The notes below the pieces were generated by a model that worked only from the letters and a program-made list of their open reading frames with translations, ran no database searches and had not been told where the DNA came from. A program made the translations under genes and the position numbers. From the NCBI RefSeq assembly GCF_027359675.1, contig NZ_CP114789.1:56882-120881 (forward strand): 64,000 bases of DNA, given 5' to 3'. Position 1 is the stretch's first letter, and the number at the start of each line of letters is the position of its first letter. Origin of the DNA: Roseibium sp. Sym1. Lineage in GTDB: Bacteria; Pseudomonadota; Alphaproteobacteria; Rhizobiales; Stappiaceae. Positions 44,222 to 52,940 of this stretch are shown in pieces.

Positions 44222-45259
44222 TCATTGCTGAGACAGCAAAGGTCTGTATGGGTCGGACAGTGCTGCCTTTGGTCTGCTAACCGGTACGGCGCTACTCGAT
44301 GTTTTCCTCGCGAGGAATTCAGCTCCCTTTTCCAAAAGAACATTTCGAAACCTAGAGTGCATTCCACCGTCGGCGTAAGAACTTACGATATTGCCGCCCC
44401 CTTCCCGAAGTTGTTCAACTGAGCTTAGGTCAGCAGCGATCTTTTCTGAAACTTTTTGCGGTGGTGGTTCCAACTGCGGGCACTGTCCAAGGGGGCCGTA
44501 GTCAGCTCCTGGGTTTTTTGCTGCGCCAAAACGATATCTTCCTTCACAAAACCGGAATTCTGGCGGACGCCGCAGGACTTCGAACGTGGTGGAAGCTTCT
44601 TTGAGATCCAGCCAGAAACTGAGGTTTGGATTGTCGTAGTGCCTCGCAAGATTTTCAGGTGTCATACGAAAAGGGAGTGATTGCACCTGCACGGAAGGTT
44701 GCCCGGCGCGCAATGCGTCCCGAACTAGAGCATACACTTCGGTGATTTGCTCGTCTGTGATTGCGAAGCACCCGGAAGACGAGCAGGCTCCGTGGACCAT
44801 GAGCGCAGTTCCAGAGTAACCCTTCGCGCGTTCAAGTTTGTTCGGATACCCCAAATCAAATGAAAGGAAATACTTAGAGTTGGGATTAAGCCTCCCCAGC
44901 GTGACTTCATATATGCCTTCAGGTGCCTGGCGATCACCCTCGGCTCGTTTGGGACCCAGATCGCCGGACCAACGACACATCTCGTATGTTTTTAGAAGAA
45001 CATAATCACCGGCGCGCCTTTTTTTCCAAACCTCAAGCTCACTTTCCTGTTTGAAAATTCGGATGAAGACGGGATCTGATCCCTCGACCCCTTTGTTGCG
45101 CATCAACGCCTTGACCTCATGTGGAATTGCAATTTCTCCGCGCGATTCCATTTCAATTGACGAACCTACACATCCCGCGAGCAGAAGCATGAAAATTGTC
45201 ATGCTCACACTCAGGATCCTCCGGGCGAATTGTGCCGGTTCAAATATCTCCGGACGCAT
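44222..45259 (-). CDS. lipoprotein L,D-transpeptidase-like protein (YafK type)
   Basis: The 345-residue protein has a lipoprotein signal (ILSVSMTIFMLLLAGC, Cys30) followed by a YkuD-type domain of the DpaA/YafK group: VFIRIFKQESELEVWKK, SFDLGYPN and the active site LMVHGACSSSGCFAI with His156 and Cys164. E. coli DpaA (YafK) cuts the bond between Braun lipoprotein and the wall; this protein may act similarly. The C-terminal 150 residues have no match I recognise. The start at 45259 is one of several possible ATGs before the lipobox. Confidence 0.85.
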   Translation of the reverse strand: MRPEIFEPAQFARRILSVSMTIFMLLLAGCVGSSIEMESRGEIAIPHEVKALMRNKGVEGSDPVFIRIFKQESELEVWKKRRAGDYVLLKTYEMCRWSGDLGPKRAEGDRQAPEGIYEVTLGRLNPNSKYFLSFDLGYPNKLERAKGYSGTALMVHGACSSSGCFAITDEQITEVYALVRDALRAGQPSVQVQSLPFRMTPENLARHYDNPNLSFWLDLKEASTTFEVLRRPPEFRFCEGRYRFGAAKNPGADYGPLGQCPQLEPPPQKVSEKIAADLSSVEQLREGGGNIVSSYADGGMHSRFRNVLLEKGAEFLARKTSSSAVPVSRPKAALSDPYRPLLSQQ

Positions 45260-45450
45260 AACTACCTGACATTTCGCTAGAATACTCGCATCTCAGGAGG
45301 GCAACGTTCATTGTTCGGTTTCCTCGCAATAGGAATCGTTGAGGTCTTCTGGTTCTCTCGCAACAAGGACAGAACAGAGCTGTTACAAATGCGAGCACAT
45401 CGACCGTACATTTGATTGTCCGGAAAAGTGGTTATTTTTTGTTTTTGACA

Positions 45451-46035
45451 CTAGGGAGTTCTTAATCCCTTTTGCGCACTCGTCAAATTATTGCGATACA
45501 CAAGCCAAACCAAAGGTGCGAATACCCCTATCGCGACAACGCTAAGCCAGCCCCAATTACGTTCTACAGTCTCTACTATCGCAACACCAAACACATATCC
45601 AAACGCAACTAGCAACGTGGTCCACAAGGCAGCGGATCCTGCGTTGAAAACAGTGAAACGCAACCAGGACATATTGCTTAACCCGACCGGAAATGCGCCG
45701 ATCGTTCGCATACCTTTTGGATATCGGTACAAAAAAATGTATTTGGCTCCGTGCCTCGCAAGCAAGCCTTCAGCTCGTTTGACAATCACACCTAATCTTG
45801 GCAGCCGGCTTGTCAAATAGTCACCATATCGCCGCGCAAGATAAAACCGTGCTTCATCACCTAAGTATCCGCCAAGAAAGGATGCCGCAGATACTGCAAA
45901 TATCGAAAGATCATCAGTGCTGGCAAAGATAGCAGCAAACAGCGGCAGAGCCCCACTTTTCATCGCACAATAAAAAAATAGTATCCCGTATACCAAGTAC
46001 GAATTTACTCTGATCCATTCTTCAAGTGCGTCCAT
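45451..46035 (-). CDS. DedA/VTT-family membrane protein
   Basis: The 194-residue protein shows the DedA pattern: re-entrant first hairpin (LFFYCAMKSGALPLFAAIFAS), AASFLGGYLGDEARFYLARRYG, the conserved FLYRYPKGMRTIGAFPVG and NAGSAALWTTLLVAFGYVFG. DedA proteins are scramblase or flippase-like transporters of undecaprenyl phosphate or phospholipids. It is a single gene; the plus-strand terminator upstream at 46118 is unrelated to its orientation. Confidence 0.88.
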   Translation of the reverse strand: MDALEEWIRVNSYLVYGILFFYCAMKSGALPLFAAIFASTDDLSIFAVSAASFLGGYLGDEARFYLARRYGDYLTSRLPRLGVIVKRAEGLLARHGAKYIFLYRYPKGMRTIGAFPVGLSNMSWLRFTVFNAGSAALWTTLLVAFGYVFGVAIVETVERNWGWLSVVAIGVFAPLVWLVYRNNLTSAQKGLRTP

Positions 46036-46576
46036 CGACTATACCCAGCCAACATATCGGTACTGTACATACGACGTTGGAACTGTGTTGGATTGTTTTT
46101 CCAAGGTAGCAGTGAGAGGCCCTCTGCGAGGGCCGTCTTTTTCGGCCGTAAGGCCATTCTCAAAAAGGTTGAATTGTCACGAGCGGGATCAGGCCGCCTG
46201 TAGTTGTTGGACGTATGCTGTGGAACCTCGTTTGGTCGCGGCGATCCAATCAATGGGTTGCTCTGCCTTCAAAAAACTTGCCGAAATATTCACCTGAATT
46301 GCCTTCTGGATTTCTTTTTAAGCTCTCGATTGTCAGGGTGCACGCCAAATCCTCCTTTATTTAATTCAAGGACCATCAACGGAAGAAATGTAAGCATATC
46401 AGTTTGTTGCAGGAGAAAGATAAAATTTTAGACAAGTCTAATTAGAATTATAGTAAAATGTAATTCAAATATTAGTTTATATTTCTTTTTATTTGACTCA
46501 ATACTTACTGAGAAGCTTTTATTAAAATAAAATTCAAGATGACATCGTGAAGCCAGCCTTAAGGGAGGGCTTTGGG
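46036..46576. other. intergenic region with an orphan terminator
   Basis: No gene is supported in these 541 bases. It contains a strong plus-strand terminator at 46118-46142 with no annotated gene before it, and an AT-rich stretch (about 46420-46550) that probably holds the BTLCP promoter. Confidence 0.5.
46118..46142 (+). terminator. Rho-independent terminator, no gene upstream
   Basis: GGCCCTC-TGC-GAGGGCC is a perfect 7-bp stem followed by GTCTTTTT. It points rightward, while the nearest gene to its left (DedA) runs leftward, so its transcript is unknown. Confidence 0.8.
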
Positions 46577-47194
46577 ATGAAAAGACTACAAAATATACTT
46601 CTGCCAACAACTTTTCTGGCATTGTTGGTAACTTCTTCCGCGTCTGCGTCAGCCGATACCGGGCGCTTTATGGACATGAAACAAGACGTCAAAGCACCCA
46701 TCGGATACGTACAGTTTTGCCGAGACAACATTGGTGCTTGTTCAAATGAACGCTATGAGCCGGTCGTCGTAAAATTGACGGAAGAAAGATGGCAGGAATT
46801 GCTCGCGATTAACACGGATGTAAATCGTCGTGTTCGGCCAATGACCGATGACGATCTCTATGGCAAACCAGAGTATTGGACCTACCCAGACGACGGATAT
46901 GGAGATTGTGAGGAATATGTCCTTGAAAAGCAACGAGAGCTTCTAAATGCGGGATGGCCGCGCAGCACTCTGCTAATCACCGTCGCAAAGGACCTCCAGA
47001 ATGGTGGTCATGCTGTGCTGACAGTCCGCACGGACTACGGGGACATGATATTGGACAACCAAGCTGAAACAGTTCTGCCTTGGTATTCGACGCCGTACCG
47101 ATACATTAAACGTCAATCTCCGTATTCCGCCGCGCTTTGGACCGGGATTGACGACGCCCGCGTGACCACTGTTGCCAGCGTACCAAGGAAGTAA
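46577..47194 (+). CDS. transglutaminase-like cysteine peptidase (BTLCP family)
   Basis: The 205-residue protein has a signal peptide (ending SASASAD) and the bacterial transglutaminase-like cysteine proteinase domain: CRDNIGAC, GYGDCEEYVLEKQREL with the nucleophile Cys111, GGHAVLTVRTDYGD with His145, and LDNQAETVLPW with Asp160. Relatives include LapG, which cleaves the adhesin LapA under cyclic-di-GMP control, although family members without lapD exist widely in alphaproteobacteria. I use the ATG at 46577, which has AAGGGAGGG upstream. No LapD or large adhesin is nearby. Confidence 0.92.
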   Translation: MKRLQNILLPTTFLALLVTSSASASADTGRFMDMKQDVKAPIGYVQFCRDNIGACSNERYEPVVVKLTEERWQELLAINTDVNRRVRPMTDDDLYGKPEYWTYPDDGYGDCEEYVLEKQRELLNAGWPRSTLLITVAKDLQNGGHAVLTVRTDYGDMILDNQAETVLPWYSTPYRYIKRQSPYSAALWTGIDDARVTTVASVPRK

Positions 47195-47358
47195 CGGTTT
47201 ACTCTAGACGTCCTGGAGCCTTCCTCTGGGACCGCGGTCTTAATTGATGCGCAGAACAGTGAGGAAGGAGCCCGCTGATTAGGCTTCGGAATTAGTTGCG
47301 TTTTTAGGGTCGCAGCTTCTTTGGACATCATGATCAGTTCGAAAAGCTGCACATCTAA

Positions 47359-48102
47359 TCAGGAGAAGCGTTTCTGCAAAGCGGTGTTCACGGCTTCTGA
47401 TAGCAGCACAAGAATGATGATCGCCAGCGTCACCGTCGCTGCCTTGTCGTACTGAAACGAGCGGACGTAGGTCTGAATATATAGACCGATGCCGCCTGCG
47501 CCGACGACGCCGAGGATCAGGCTCTCGCGCAAATTCAGTTCGAACCGGAAGACGGTATCGCGCAGAACCACCGGCGCCATTTGCGGCCAGATCCCCCAGC
47601 GCAGTTGCTGTAATCTGTTGGCGCCCGCGCTTTCCAGTGCCTTCACCGGTTCGGGCGAGACGGTATCGATCGCCTCAGCGTAAAATTTCGCCAGCATGCC
47701 CGTTGCGTGAAATGTCACTGCCAGGATACCGGGCAACGGTCCAAGGCCGACTGCACCGACCATCAGCATGGCAACCAGGATCAGCGGAATTGCCCGCACG
47801 ATCGCAAGCAGCGATCGGACGGGCCGCCAGATCGCCGACGGAACCAGTGTTTCCGCTGCCAAAATGCCAAGAACTACGGAAAACAGGACGGCGAAGAAGG
47901 TACCTAGAATGGCAATGCGCAGGGTCTCTGCCAAGCCTTGAAGAACTTCCGGCCAAATGGACATGTCTGGCGGCAGCATACGGCCAAGGAATTCGCTCAG
48001 TCGCGCCATTGCACCGGGGAGCTTTTCCAATCCCATATCGGCGCTTCCAAGAGACCACAAGATGGCCGCGGCCAGAACCAACCAGGTCACGGCGCGTGAC
48101 AT
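47359..48102 (-). CDS. phnE: PhnE-type ABC transporter permease
   Basis: The 247-residue permease has six hydrophobic segments and the BPD-type EAA loop (AVKALESAGANRLQQLRWGI, then PQMAPVVLRD). The sequence type is that of phosphonate/phosphite permeases (SVVLGILAAETLVPSAIWRP; RAIPLILVAMLMVGAVGLGP). It is the last gene of a four-gene operon, 1-base overlapping with the ATPase gene. The usual substrate of the family is phosphonate or phosphite, but the operon context (MntR box, diheme peroxidase) makes another substrate possible. Confidence 0.9.
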   Translation of the reverse strand: MSRAVTWLVLAAAILWSLGSADMGLEKLPGAMARLSEFLGRMLPPDMSIWPEVLQGLAETLRIAILGTFFAVLFSVVLGILAAETLVPSAIWRPVRSLLAIVRAIPLILVAMLMVGAVGLGPLPGILAVTFHATGMLAKFYAEAIDTVSPEPVKALESAGANRLQQLRWGIWPQMAPVVLRDTVFRFELNLRESLILGVVGAGGIGLYIQTYVRSFQYDKAATVTLAIIILVLLSEAVNTALQKRFS

Positions 48103-48872
48103 TAGCTCACCACACGCAGTTCGGCGCCCGGAGCTGTCCCGTGATAAAGCTCGGAAATGTCGGCTGCACTCACCTGAGCCGAAGGACAGTCGAAGAGAAG
48201 CTTGCCGTCACGCAGGCCAATGACGCGGTCTGCAAATCGCTGCGACAGCTCCGGCTGATGCGAGCTGAAAACGACGGTAATGCCGCGTTTGCGGGCAGCA
48301 CCTGTAATCAGGCCGAGAATTTTCTCGGCATTGGCCGGGTCGAGATTGCTGACCGGTTCGTCTGCCAGGATCAGTTTCGGTTCCTGCGCCAGACACCGTG
48401 CGATGGCGGTGCGTTGCCGTTGTCCGCCGGAGAGTTTGTCCGCGCGGCGCGCGGCCAGATCGGTCAATCCGGTATCCTCCAGAACACCGGAGACGACAAG
48501 GTGATCGCGTTCACCGAAGCGGCTCCAGAGCGATTGCCAGGTCCGCATCCGGCCAAGCCTTCCGTTCATCACGTTCTGGTAAACGCTCAACCGGTCAACC
48601 AGCGCGAATTCCTGGAAAATGAAGCCGACTTCCGATCTTGCATCTCTCGGGGGACGTGCTGTCGCAGAGTAAGGTGTCTCCAGAACTTCTGCGGTACCGC
48701 GCCAGTTCCGCAACCGCCCGTCGAGAAGTGCCAGCAGGGTTGACTTTCCCGCCCCTGACGGCCCCAGAAATGCAACGGTCTCTCCTTCCTTCAGGGTCAG
48801 GGAGATATTCGACAGGGCTGGTTGCTCATCGAACTGATGCGTAACATCGCAAAGGGCGGCGGCAACACTCAT
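48102..48872 (-). CDS. phnC: PhnC-type ABC transporter ATP-binding protein
   Basis: The 256-residue protein has Walker A FLGPSGAGKSTLL, the signature LSGGQRQRTAIARCL, Walker B LILADEPVSNLD and the H-loop FSSHQPELS. Its closest type is the PhnC subfamily of importers. It overlaps the substrate-binding gene upstream by 4 bases and the permease by 1, so all are translationally coupled. Confidence 0.92.
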   Translation of the reverse strand: MSVAAALCDVTHQFDEQPALSNISLTLKEGETVAFLGPSGAGKSTLLALLDGRLRNWRGTAEVLETPYSATARPPRDARSEVGFIFQEFALVDRLSVYQNVMNGRLGRMRTWQSLWSRFGERDHLVVSGVLEDTGLTDLAARRADKLSGGQRQRTAIARCLAQEPKLILADEPVSNLDPANAEKILGLITGAARKRGITVVFSSHQPELSQRFADRVIGLRDGKLLFDCPSAQVSAADISELYHGTAPGAELRVVS

Positions 48873-49726
48873 TTCAGGAAACCATAGCGCCGCGCGGTTT
48901 CGCGAACGCCTTCATAGACTTCCGGGTCAGCGGTAACGTAACCGTCCGGGCCGTAGAGATAGGCCAGCAGGTAGCGGTTTTCCGGATCGTTCAGGCTGAG
49001 CATCACCTTAACGAACTTTGCCTGCAATCCGGCATCAAGGCCGGGGCGTGCAATGACCGCATGACTCGGGATCTGTTCCGATTCCGCCAGAACCCTGACT
49101 TCTGCCTGCTGGTCCGGTGTTAAAAAGAGGTCCGCATATTGGCTCGCTCCGGCGGCATCGACCAATCCGTTTGCCATGGCCTGCATCGCCTGCTGGTATC
49201 CACCGGCAAAGAATTTCCTGCCGAAGAAGCTGTCGGCATCCGCCGCATCGGCAATCATGCCCTCGCGGACAAACAGATCCAGCGGATAGATATAACCGGA
49301 TTCCGATACAGGGTCTGCGAAGGCAATGTCACGCCCCTTGAGATCGGCAAGGGTTTCAATGCCGCTGTCCTTGCGGACGAAGACTCGTCCGGAGTAGCTG
49401 GGCTGACCCCGGTAGACTTCCGACAAAAGCGGTACCGCTCCGAGCTGATCTTCCGCGAGAACAAATGGCAGGGCGCCCATGAAGGAAATGTCTGCATCGC
49501 CGTTTCGGAGCGCCTCGACGGCGGCTGCATGGTCAAAAGTGACGAAACCGGTGACGGGGACACCCATTTGCTCCGAAAGCCAGCCGGTGATGACTTTGAT
49601 ATCTCCCAGAAGCTTTTCCGGGTTCTCCTGCGGTATGAAGGCCAAGGTCAGACCCTCCTCGGCGGCAAAAGCCGGCAGGACGAAGCTGGCGGAGGCAGCG
49701 GCCAAGAACGTGCGGCGGTTCAGCAT
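48869..49726 (-). CDS. phnD: PhnD-type periplasmic substrate-binding protein
   Basis: The 285-residue protein starts with a twin-arginine-like signal (NRRTFLAAASASFVLPAFA) and follows the PhnD pattern: LTLAFIPQENPEKLLGDI, GDADISFMGALPFVLAED, IAFADPVSESGYIYPLDL, GGYQQAMQAMANGLVDAAG. PhnD proteins bind 2-aminoethylphosphonate, phosphite or similar oxyanions, but members with other ligands exist. The ATG at 49726 overlaps the stop of the diheme peroxidase gene (TGATG). The residues that would contact a phosphonate were not compared residue by residue. Confidence 0.88.
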   Translation of the reverse strand: MLNRRTFLAAASASFVLPAFAAEEGLTLAFIPQENPEKLLGDIKVITGWLSEQMGVPVTGFVTFDHAAAVEALRNGDADISFMGALPFVLAEDQLGAVPLLSEVYRGQPSYSGRVFVRKDSGIETLADLKGRDIAFADPVSESGYIYPLDLFVREGMIADAADADSFFGRKFFAGGYQQAMQAMANGLVDAAGASQYADLFLTPDQQAEVRVLAESEQIPSHAVIARPGLDAGLQAKFVKVMLSLNDPENRYLLAYLYGPDGYVTADPEVYEGVRETARRYGFLK

Positions 49727-51579
49727 CAAAACATCCTCTCGTCAATTGCGGCCTGCATGGTCTTGAACTTTTGCCATTGCTGTTCCGCCTCGCCCCAGTC
49801 ACCTTCAGCGCTGGCATCGCCCACGGTCCTTAGGATGGCGCTGAGTTCATAGATTTCGGATTTTGCCGCCTGATTGGTCATCACGCTGGCGTCGGCTGCA
49901 AGATCCGGCGCAACCGTATCGATGAGCAACGCGATATTCTGGGCATCATGGGCGGGCAGAAGAGTGTCCAGGGTTGACGCGAAAGTAGTCAGCTCTTCCC
50001 AGGACAGGCGGAAGACACTGTCACGGCCTTCAAAGCGCTGATAGGGCTCTTCGCCATCGCCGATGGCTTCCAGATACGCCGTCAGGTCTGCTCGTTGCTC
50101 TTCGTCCAACCCAAGATTCCTGGTGTCGTTGAACCAATCCACAACGCTGGCCAGCGTCGGCAGCGAACCGTCATGCATATAGGGGGCGGTGAAGTTAATG
50201 TTGCGCAGCGTTGGCGTTTCGAAGGCTGTGGCTGTGCCTCCGGGGAAAGGCGGCTCTGAGCTGCCGATATCGTGTGTCAGACCATCCGTGAAATTCTGAT
50301 CCGGCGTGTGGCAGGACGCGCAGGACTTGCCGTTCAGTCCTGGAAAATCTGTGTTGAAGATGGCTTCACCCTGCTTCGCCGCGTCGGAGGCCTTGCCGGT
50401 CAGCCGGCCTGCCCGGTCGATTTGCGGATTCGGCAGCCAGTCGAACTCACGGACATAGGCGACTAGCGCATCAAGCTGGAACGGGGTCGGCTCCTTGCCG
50501 GCAAATTCGGTTACGATCACGTTGCGGATGAAACGGCGAAGACTGGGTTCGCGTCCGTCACGGCCATAAGGCGCGGTGAACCGTATACCGCGCATCGACG
50601 GCGTATCGAGGTGATCGTCCTTCCGGTCATTGAACATCGGATTGAAGAAAGCACCGTCGACATCCATCCCCCCGGGGCGATAGCTGAGGCCCGGAATGAA
50701 GAACTCCCTGTTGATGTCAGATCTGTTATGGCAGGTGGAACAGGCAATCCCAAGTTCCTGCGCCGGACCGCCGAAGATCTCAGGACTGTCAAACAGCATG
50801 TCGCCATAAGCGACAAGCGGCAGGTTGGCTTCGTCTTCACCGGCTTCCTCGAATTGAAGAATAAGGCGCGGCAGCTCGCTTTGATCGGCGATGTTTGATC
50901 CCGGAGGCAATGTTGCGGGCAGTTTCACTTCCGGTCCAGAAAGGAAAACCGTTTCCGGAACAGGAGCCAGCTTGTCACGAGTTGCAAATTCTGCCGGCAA
51001 GTAGTTGGTACGAATGTAATCGGAAACATCTTTGCGGGCGTTTGCGAATTCTGCCTTGTTGCTTTCCTGTCCGCCTTGGCCCAGAACGCCGCCACTGCCC
51101 AGGGACGAGTTTAGGATGAGCCATGCCCTGCCAAGCTGGCGAGCGGCAGGCTCATCGGCGGCGCGAATAGCATCTTCAAAGGCGCGGTAAAGCGTTTCGG
51201 CCTTGGCCAACTCAGTGGCTGCTTCTGGAGTTCCGAGCCTGGCATCCGCATTTTCCAGGTGACGCAGTATCCCCTGAGCAACGATGACCGTTGCCGCTTC
51301 AAACAGCGCCTGCCTGTCCTGCACTTGAAGAGCACTGTTAAGAGCAGCGGCTTCCTCGTCACTTGCTCTGGAAACCGCGGCATACGGCAGTGAGCTGCCT
51401 GGAACGGCGCGGTTCCAGCTGGCTTCAATTTTCTCCCAGGGGACTGGGGAAAGGTTTCCCAGAAACAAGGTGTGCCGATAAGCGGCTGCACGTGGAGCCC
51501 AGGGGGCTTCTTTGATTGCGGTGGCTTGCGCGGTTAGCGGAACAAGGCAGATCGCTGCGCTGGCAAGGAGAGTTTTCAT
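49726..51579 (-). CDS. diheme cytochrome c peroxidase-like protein (CcpA/MauG family) with helical extensions
   Basis: The 617-residue secreted protein has a signal peptide (ending TAQATA), a helical N-terminal region of about 200 residues, and a CcP/MauG core with two haem-c sites, CSTCH at 280-284 and CASCH at 420-424. The axial region GIRFTAPYGRDGREPSL and the repeat-like ITFTAPYMHDGSLPTL are conserved. A further 110-residue helical tail follows (about 505-617). CcP enzymes reduce peroxide with electrons from cytochrome c; MauG relatives oxidise a partner protein. It is first in the operon with phnD-phnC-phnE and faces the MntR gene across a 119-bp gap with two palindromes. Both extensions are unusual for a plain CcP. 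Confidence 0.88.
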   Translation of the reverse strand: MKTLLASAAICLVPLTAQATAIKEAPWAPRAAAYRHTLFLGNLSPVPWEKIEASWNRAVPGSSLPYAAVSRASDEEAAALNSALQVQDRQALFEAATVIVAQGILRHLENADARLGTPEAATELAKAETLYRAFEDAIRAADEPAARQLGRAWLILNSSLGSGGVLGQGGQESNKAEFANARKDVSDYIRTNYLPAEFATRDKLAPVPETVFLSGPEVKLPATLPPGSNIADQSELPRLILQFEEAGEDEANLPLVAYGDMLFDSPEIFGGPAQELGIACSTCHNRSDINREFFIPGLSYRPGGMDVDGAFFNPMFNDRKDDHLDTPSMRGIRFTAPYGRDGREPSLRRFIRNVIVTEFAGKEPTPFQLDALVAYVREFDWLPNPQIDRAGRLTGKASDAAKQGEAIFNTDFPGLNGKSCASCHTPDQNFTDGLTHDIGSSEPPFPGGTATAFETPTLRNINFTAPYMHDGSLPTLASVVDWFNDTRNLGLDEEQRADLTAYLEAIGDGEEPYQRFEGRDSVFRLSWEELTTFASTLDTLLPAHDAQNIALLIDTVAPDLAADASVMTNQAAKSEIYELSAILRTVGDASAEGDWGEAEQQWQKFKTMQAAIDERMF

Positions 51580-51594
51580 AGCTGCGCCTATTAT

Positions 51595-51629
51595 ATTTAG
51601 ACTAGGCTAAATTTCTTAGGATGATCTAA
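51595..51629. promoter_or_regulatory. two tandem palindromes, probable MntR/DtxR-type operators
   Basis: ATTTAG-ACTAGG-CTAAAT (51595-51612) and TTAG-GATGAT-CTAA (51616-51629) share the pattern TTAG-N6-CTAA and are offset by 19 bases, about two helical turns. They sit between the divergent peroxidase operon and the MntR gene, where a metal-dependent repressor would block both. The TTAG/CTAA half-sites resemble DtxR/MntR boxes. Which gene they control is inferred. Confidence 0.7.
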
Positions 51630-51698
51630 CGCATTGTCAAGTGACTAATTTCACGGCATACACAATCACCATGAAAACAAAGAGGATGTGTTCCATTC

Positions 51699-52154
51699 AT
51701 GACCGGTCCTTCACCCAAGGTGTCCGATAGAAGTGTCGATGAACAGGCCAGCGGGTTCGAGGCTGTGCGCACCGCGCACCAGAGTGAAATGGTCGAGGAC
51801 TATGTGGAACTCATCGCGGAACTGATCCACCTGAACGGGTCTGCGCGTCCGGTAGAAATTGCCGAACGGCTTGGCGTTGCGCAGCCGACGGTATCGAAAA
51901 ATCTTGCTAGGCTGAAGCGAGAAGGTCTTATCCTTAAGGAGCGCTACCGCGATATACGTTTGACTGAGGCGGGCCGCCAACTGGCGGAAGCCTGCCGCAA
52001 GAGGCACAGGATTGTCGTCGATTTCCTGGTTACACTAGGAATTTCCGCAGAAGTGGCCGAGCAAGACGCGGAGGGTATCGAGCATCATGTCAGCGAAGAG
52101 ACGCTGAAAGTGTTTCAAGATTTCGTGAAAAGAAACGCGCCCGGCACCGACTGA
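51699..52154 (+). CDS. mntR: MntR/DtxR-family metal-dependent regulator
   Basis: The 151-residue protein has a winged helix (PVEIAERLGVAQPTVSKNLARL, EGLILKERYRDIRLTEAG) and the dimerisation/metal domain. All metal ligands of Bacillus MntR have counterparts: Asp34 and Glu37 (MVEDYVEL), His103 (KRHRIVVDF), and Glu125, Glu128 and His129 (EGIEHH). It lacks the SH3-like third domain of DtxR, as MntR does. It should sense Mn2+ (or Fe2+) and bind the palindromes just upstream, thus controlling itself and the divergent peroxidase-ABC operon. No mntH or sitABCD gene is nearby. Confidence 0.9.
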   Translation: MTGPSPKVSDRSVDEQASGFEAVRTAHQSEMVEDYVELIAELIHLNGSARPVEIAERLGVAQPTVSKNLARLKREGLILKERYRDIRLTEAGRQLAEACRKRHRIVVDFLVTLGISAEVAEQDAEGIEHHVSEETLKVFQDFVKRNAPGTD

Positions 52155-52523
52155 GCACGGCTCGAGTTGGTGGTAACATTTCGTCAAATCAATCTTCTAA
52201 ACCCAGCAAAGAGCATATTGAGTAGAATGGGACCAACCTGTGCACTCAACGCGAAGCCACAAAACTAATTGGAACCCCGCGGTGGGTCGTGCAGCGACTT
52301 ACCCTTGATCGGCCAGAAACTCTAATCGCAAGTTGTACAGCTGACGACGCAAGATCAGCTCCAACGCAGAAGGCCAGCGCGAGCAATCGACGTTCGAATG
52401 AACCGGATTGAGACATCCAACAACAGGTTGACGGTTAACCCAGAAAGTCCGCTTGAACACATCTCCGGTTTGTTGGAGCGGGCGGCATTTTGACACCTGT
52501 GAAACACCTCGGACACCTTCTAG
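52155..52523. other. intergenic region with no supported gene
   Basis: No gene was seen in these 369 bases; a short minus-strand frame (52299-52529) shows no recognisable content or ribosome site. Confidence 0.5.
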
Positions 52524-52565
52524 ATGCATAGGATCAATCCTCGAAGTTCGATCAAAATACCGGCG

Positions 52566-52904
52566 ATGAAGAACAAAGTACCTATTGAAAACAGCCCAAA
52601 GCCGATTCTAAAGAAGCTGACCGACTCCTGTGTTTCACATCCGATGATTTCGGTCGGGTTGTATGTCTGTGCCGTGTCGCTGTTTTTCTTTATCTTTCCC
52701 GGTGCCGATATTTGGTCGACCGGATTGTTTTATTCAGAAGTTTTCGGTTTCTGGGCGAAGAACATGGCGTTTCTCAGAGACGTAAGGTATCTCGGCATAT
52801 TTCTCGTTCAGGTGGTTGCGACTACTTGTGTTGCTGTGTTCGTTCTGAAGTTGCTTATCCCCGATCGTCCACCGCTCAGTACCCCTCCGGTGAAGGCCGT
52901 CTTG
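52566..52904 (+). pseudogene. PAP2-family phosphatase, N-terminal fragment
   Basis: The frame encodes two membrane segments (VGLYVCAVSLFFFIFPG, FLVQVVATTCVAVFVLKLL) and IPDRPPLSTPPVKAV, the start of a PAP2 (lipid A or lipid phosphatase, LpxE-like) protein. It breaks near 52904. The missing continuation, FLLSTLVLGPGVLVNL, occurs about 4.75 kb downstream after the insertion elements. A start at 52524 is also possible. Together the two pieces make a normal PAP2 of about 270 residues. Confidence 0.8.
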
Positions 52905-52940
52905 CTGGCGTAGGCTGAAGACTGCCAGTCCTAGTGATAG

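Noticed and set aside
47637..48743. 368-codon plus-strand ORF across phnE/phnC
   Set aside because: It is antisense to PhnC with Walker motifs and to the PhnE permease; no domain is visible in it.
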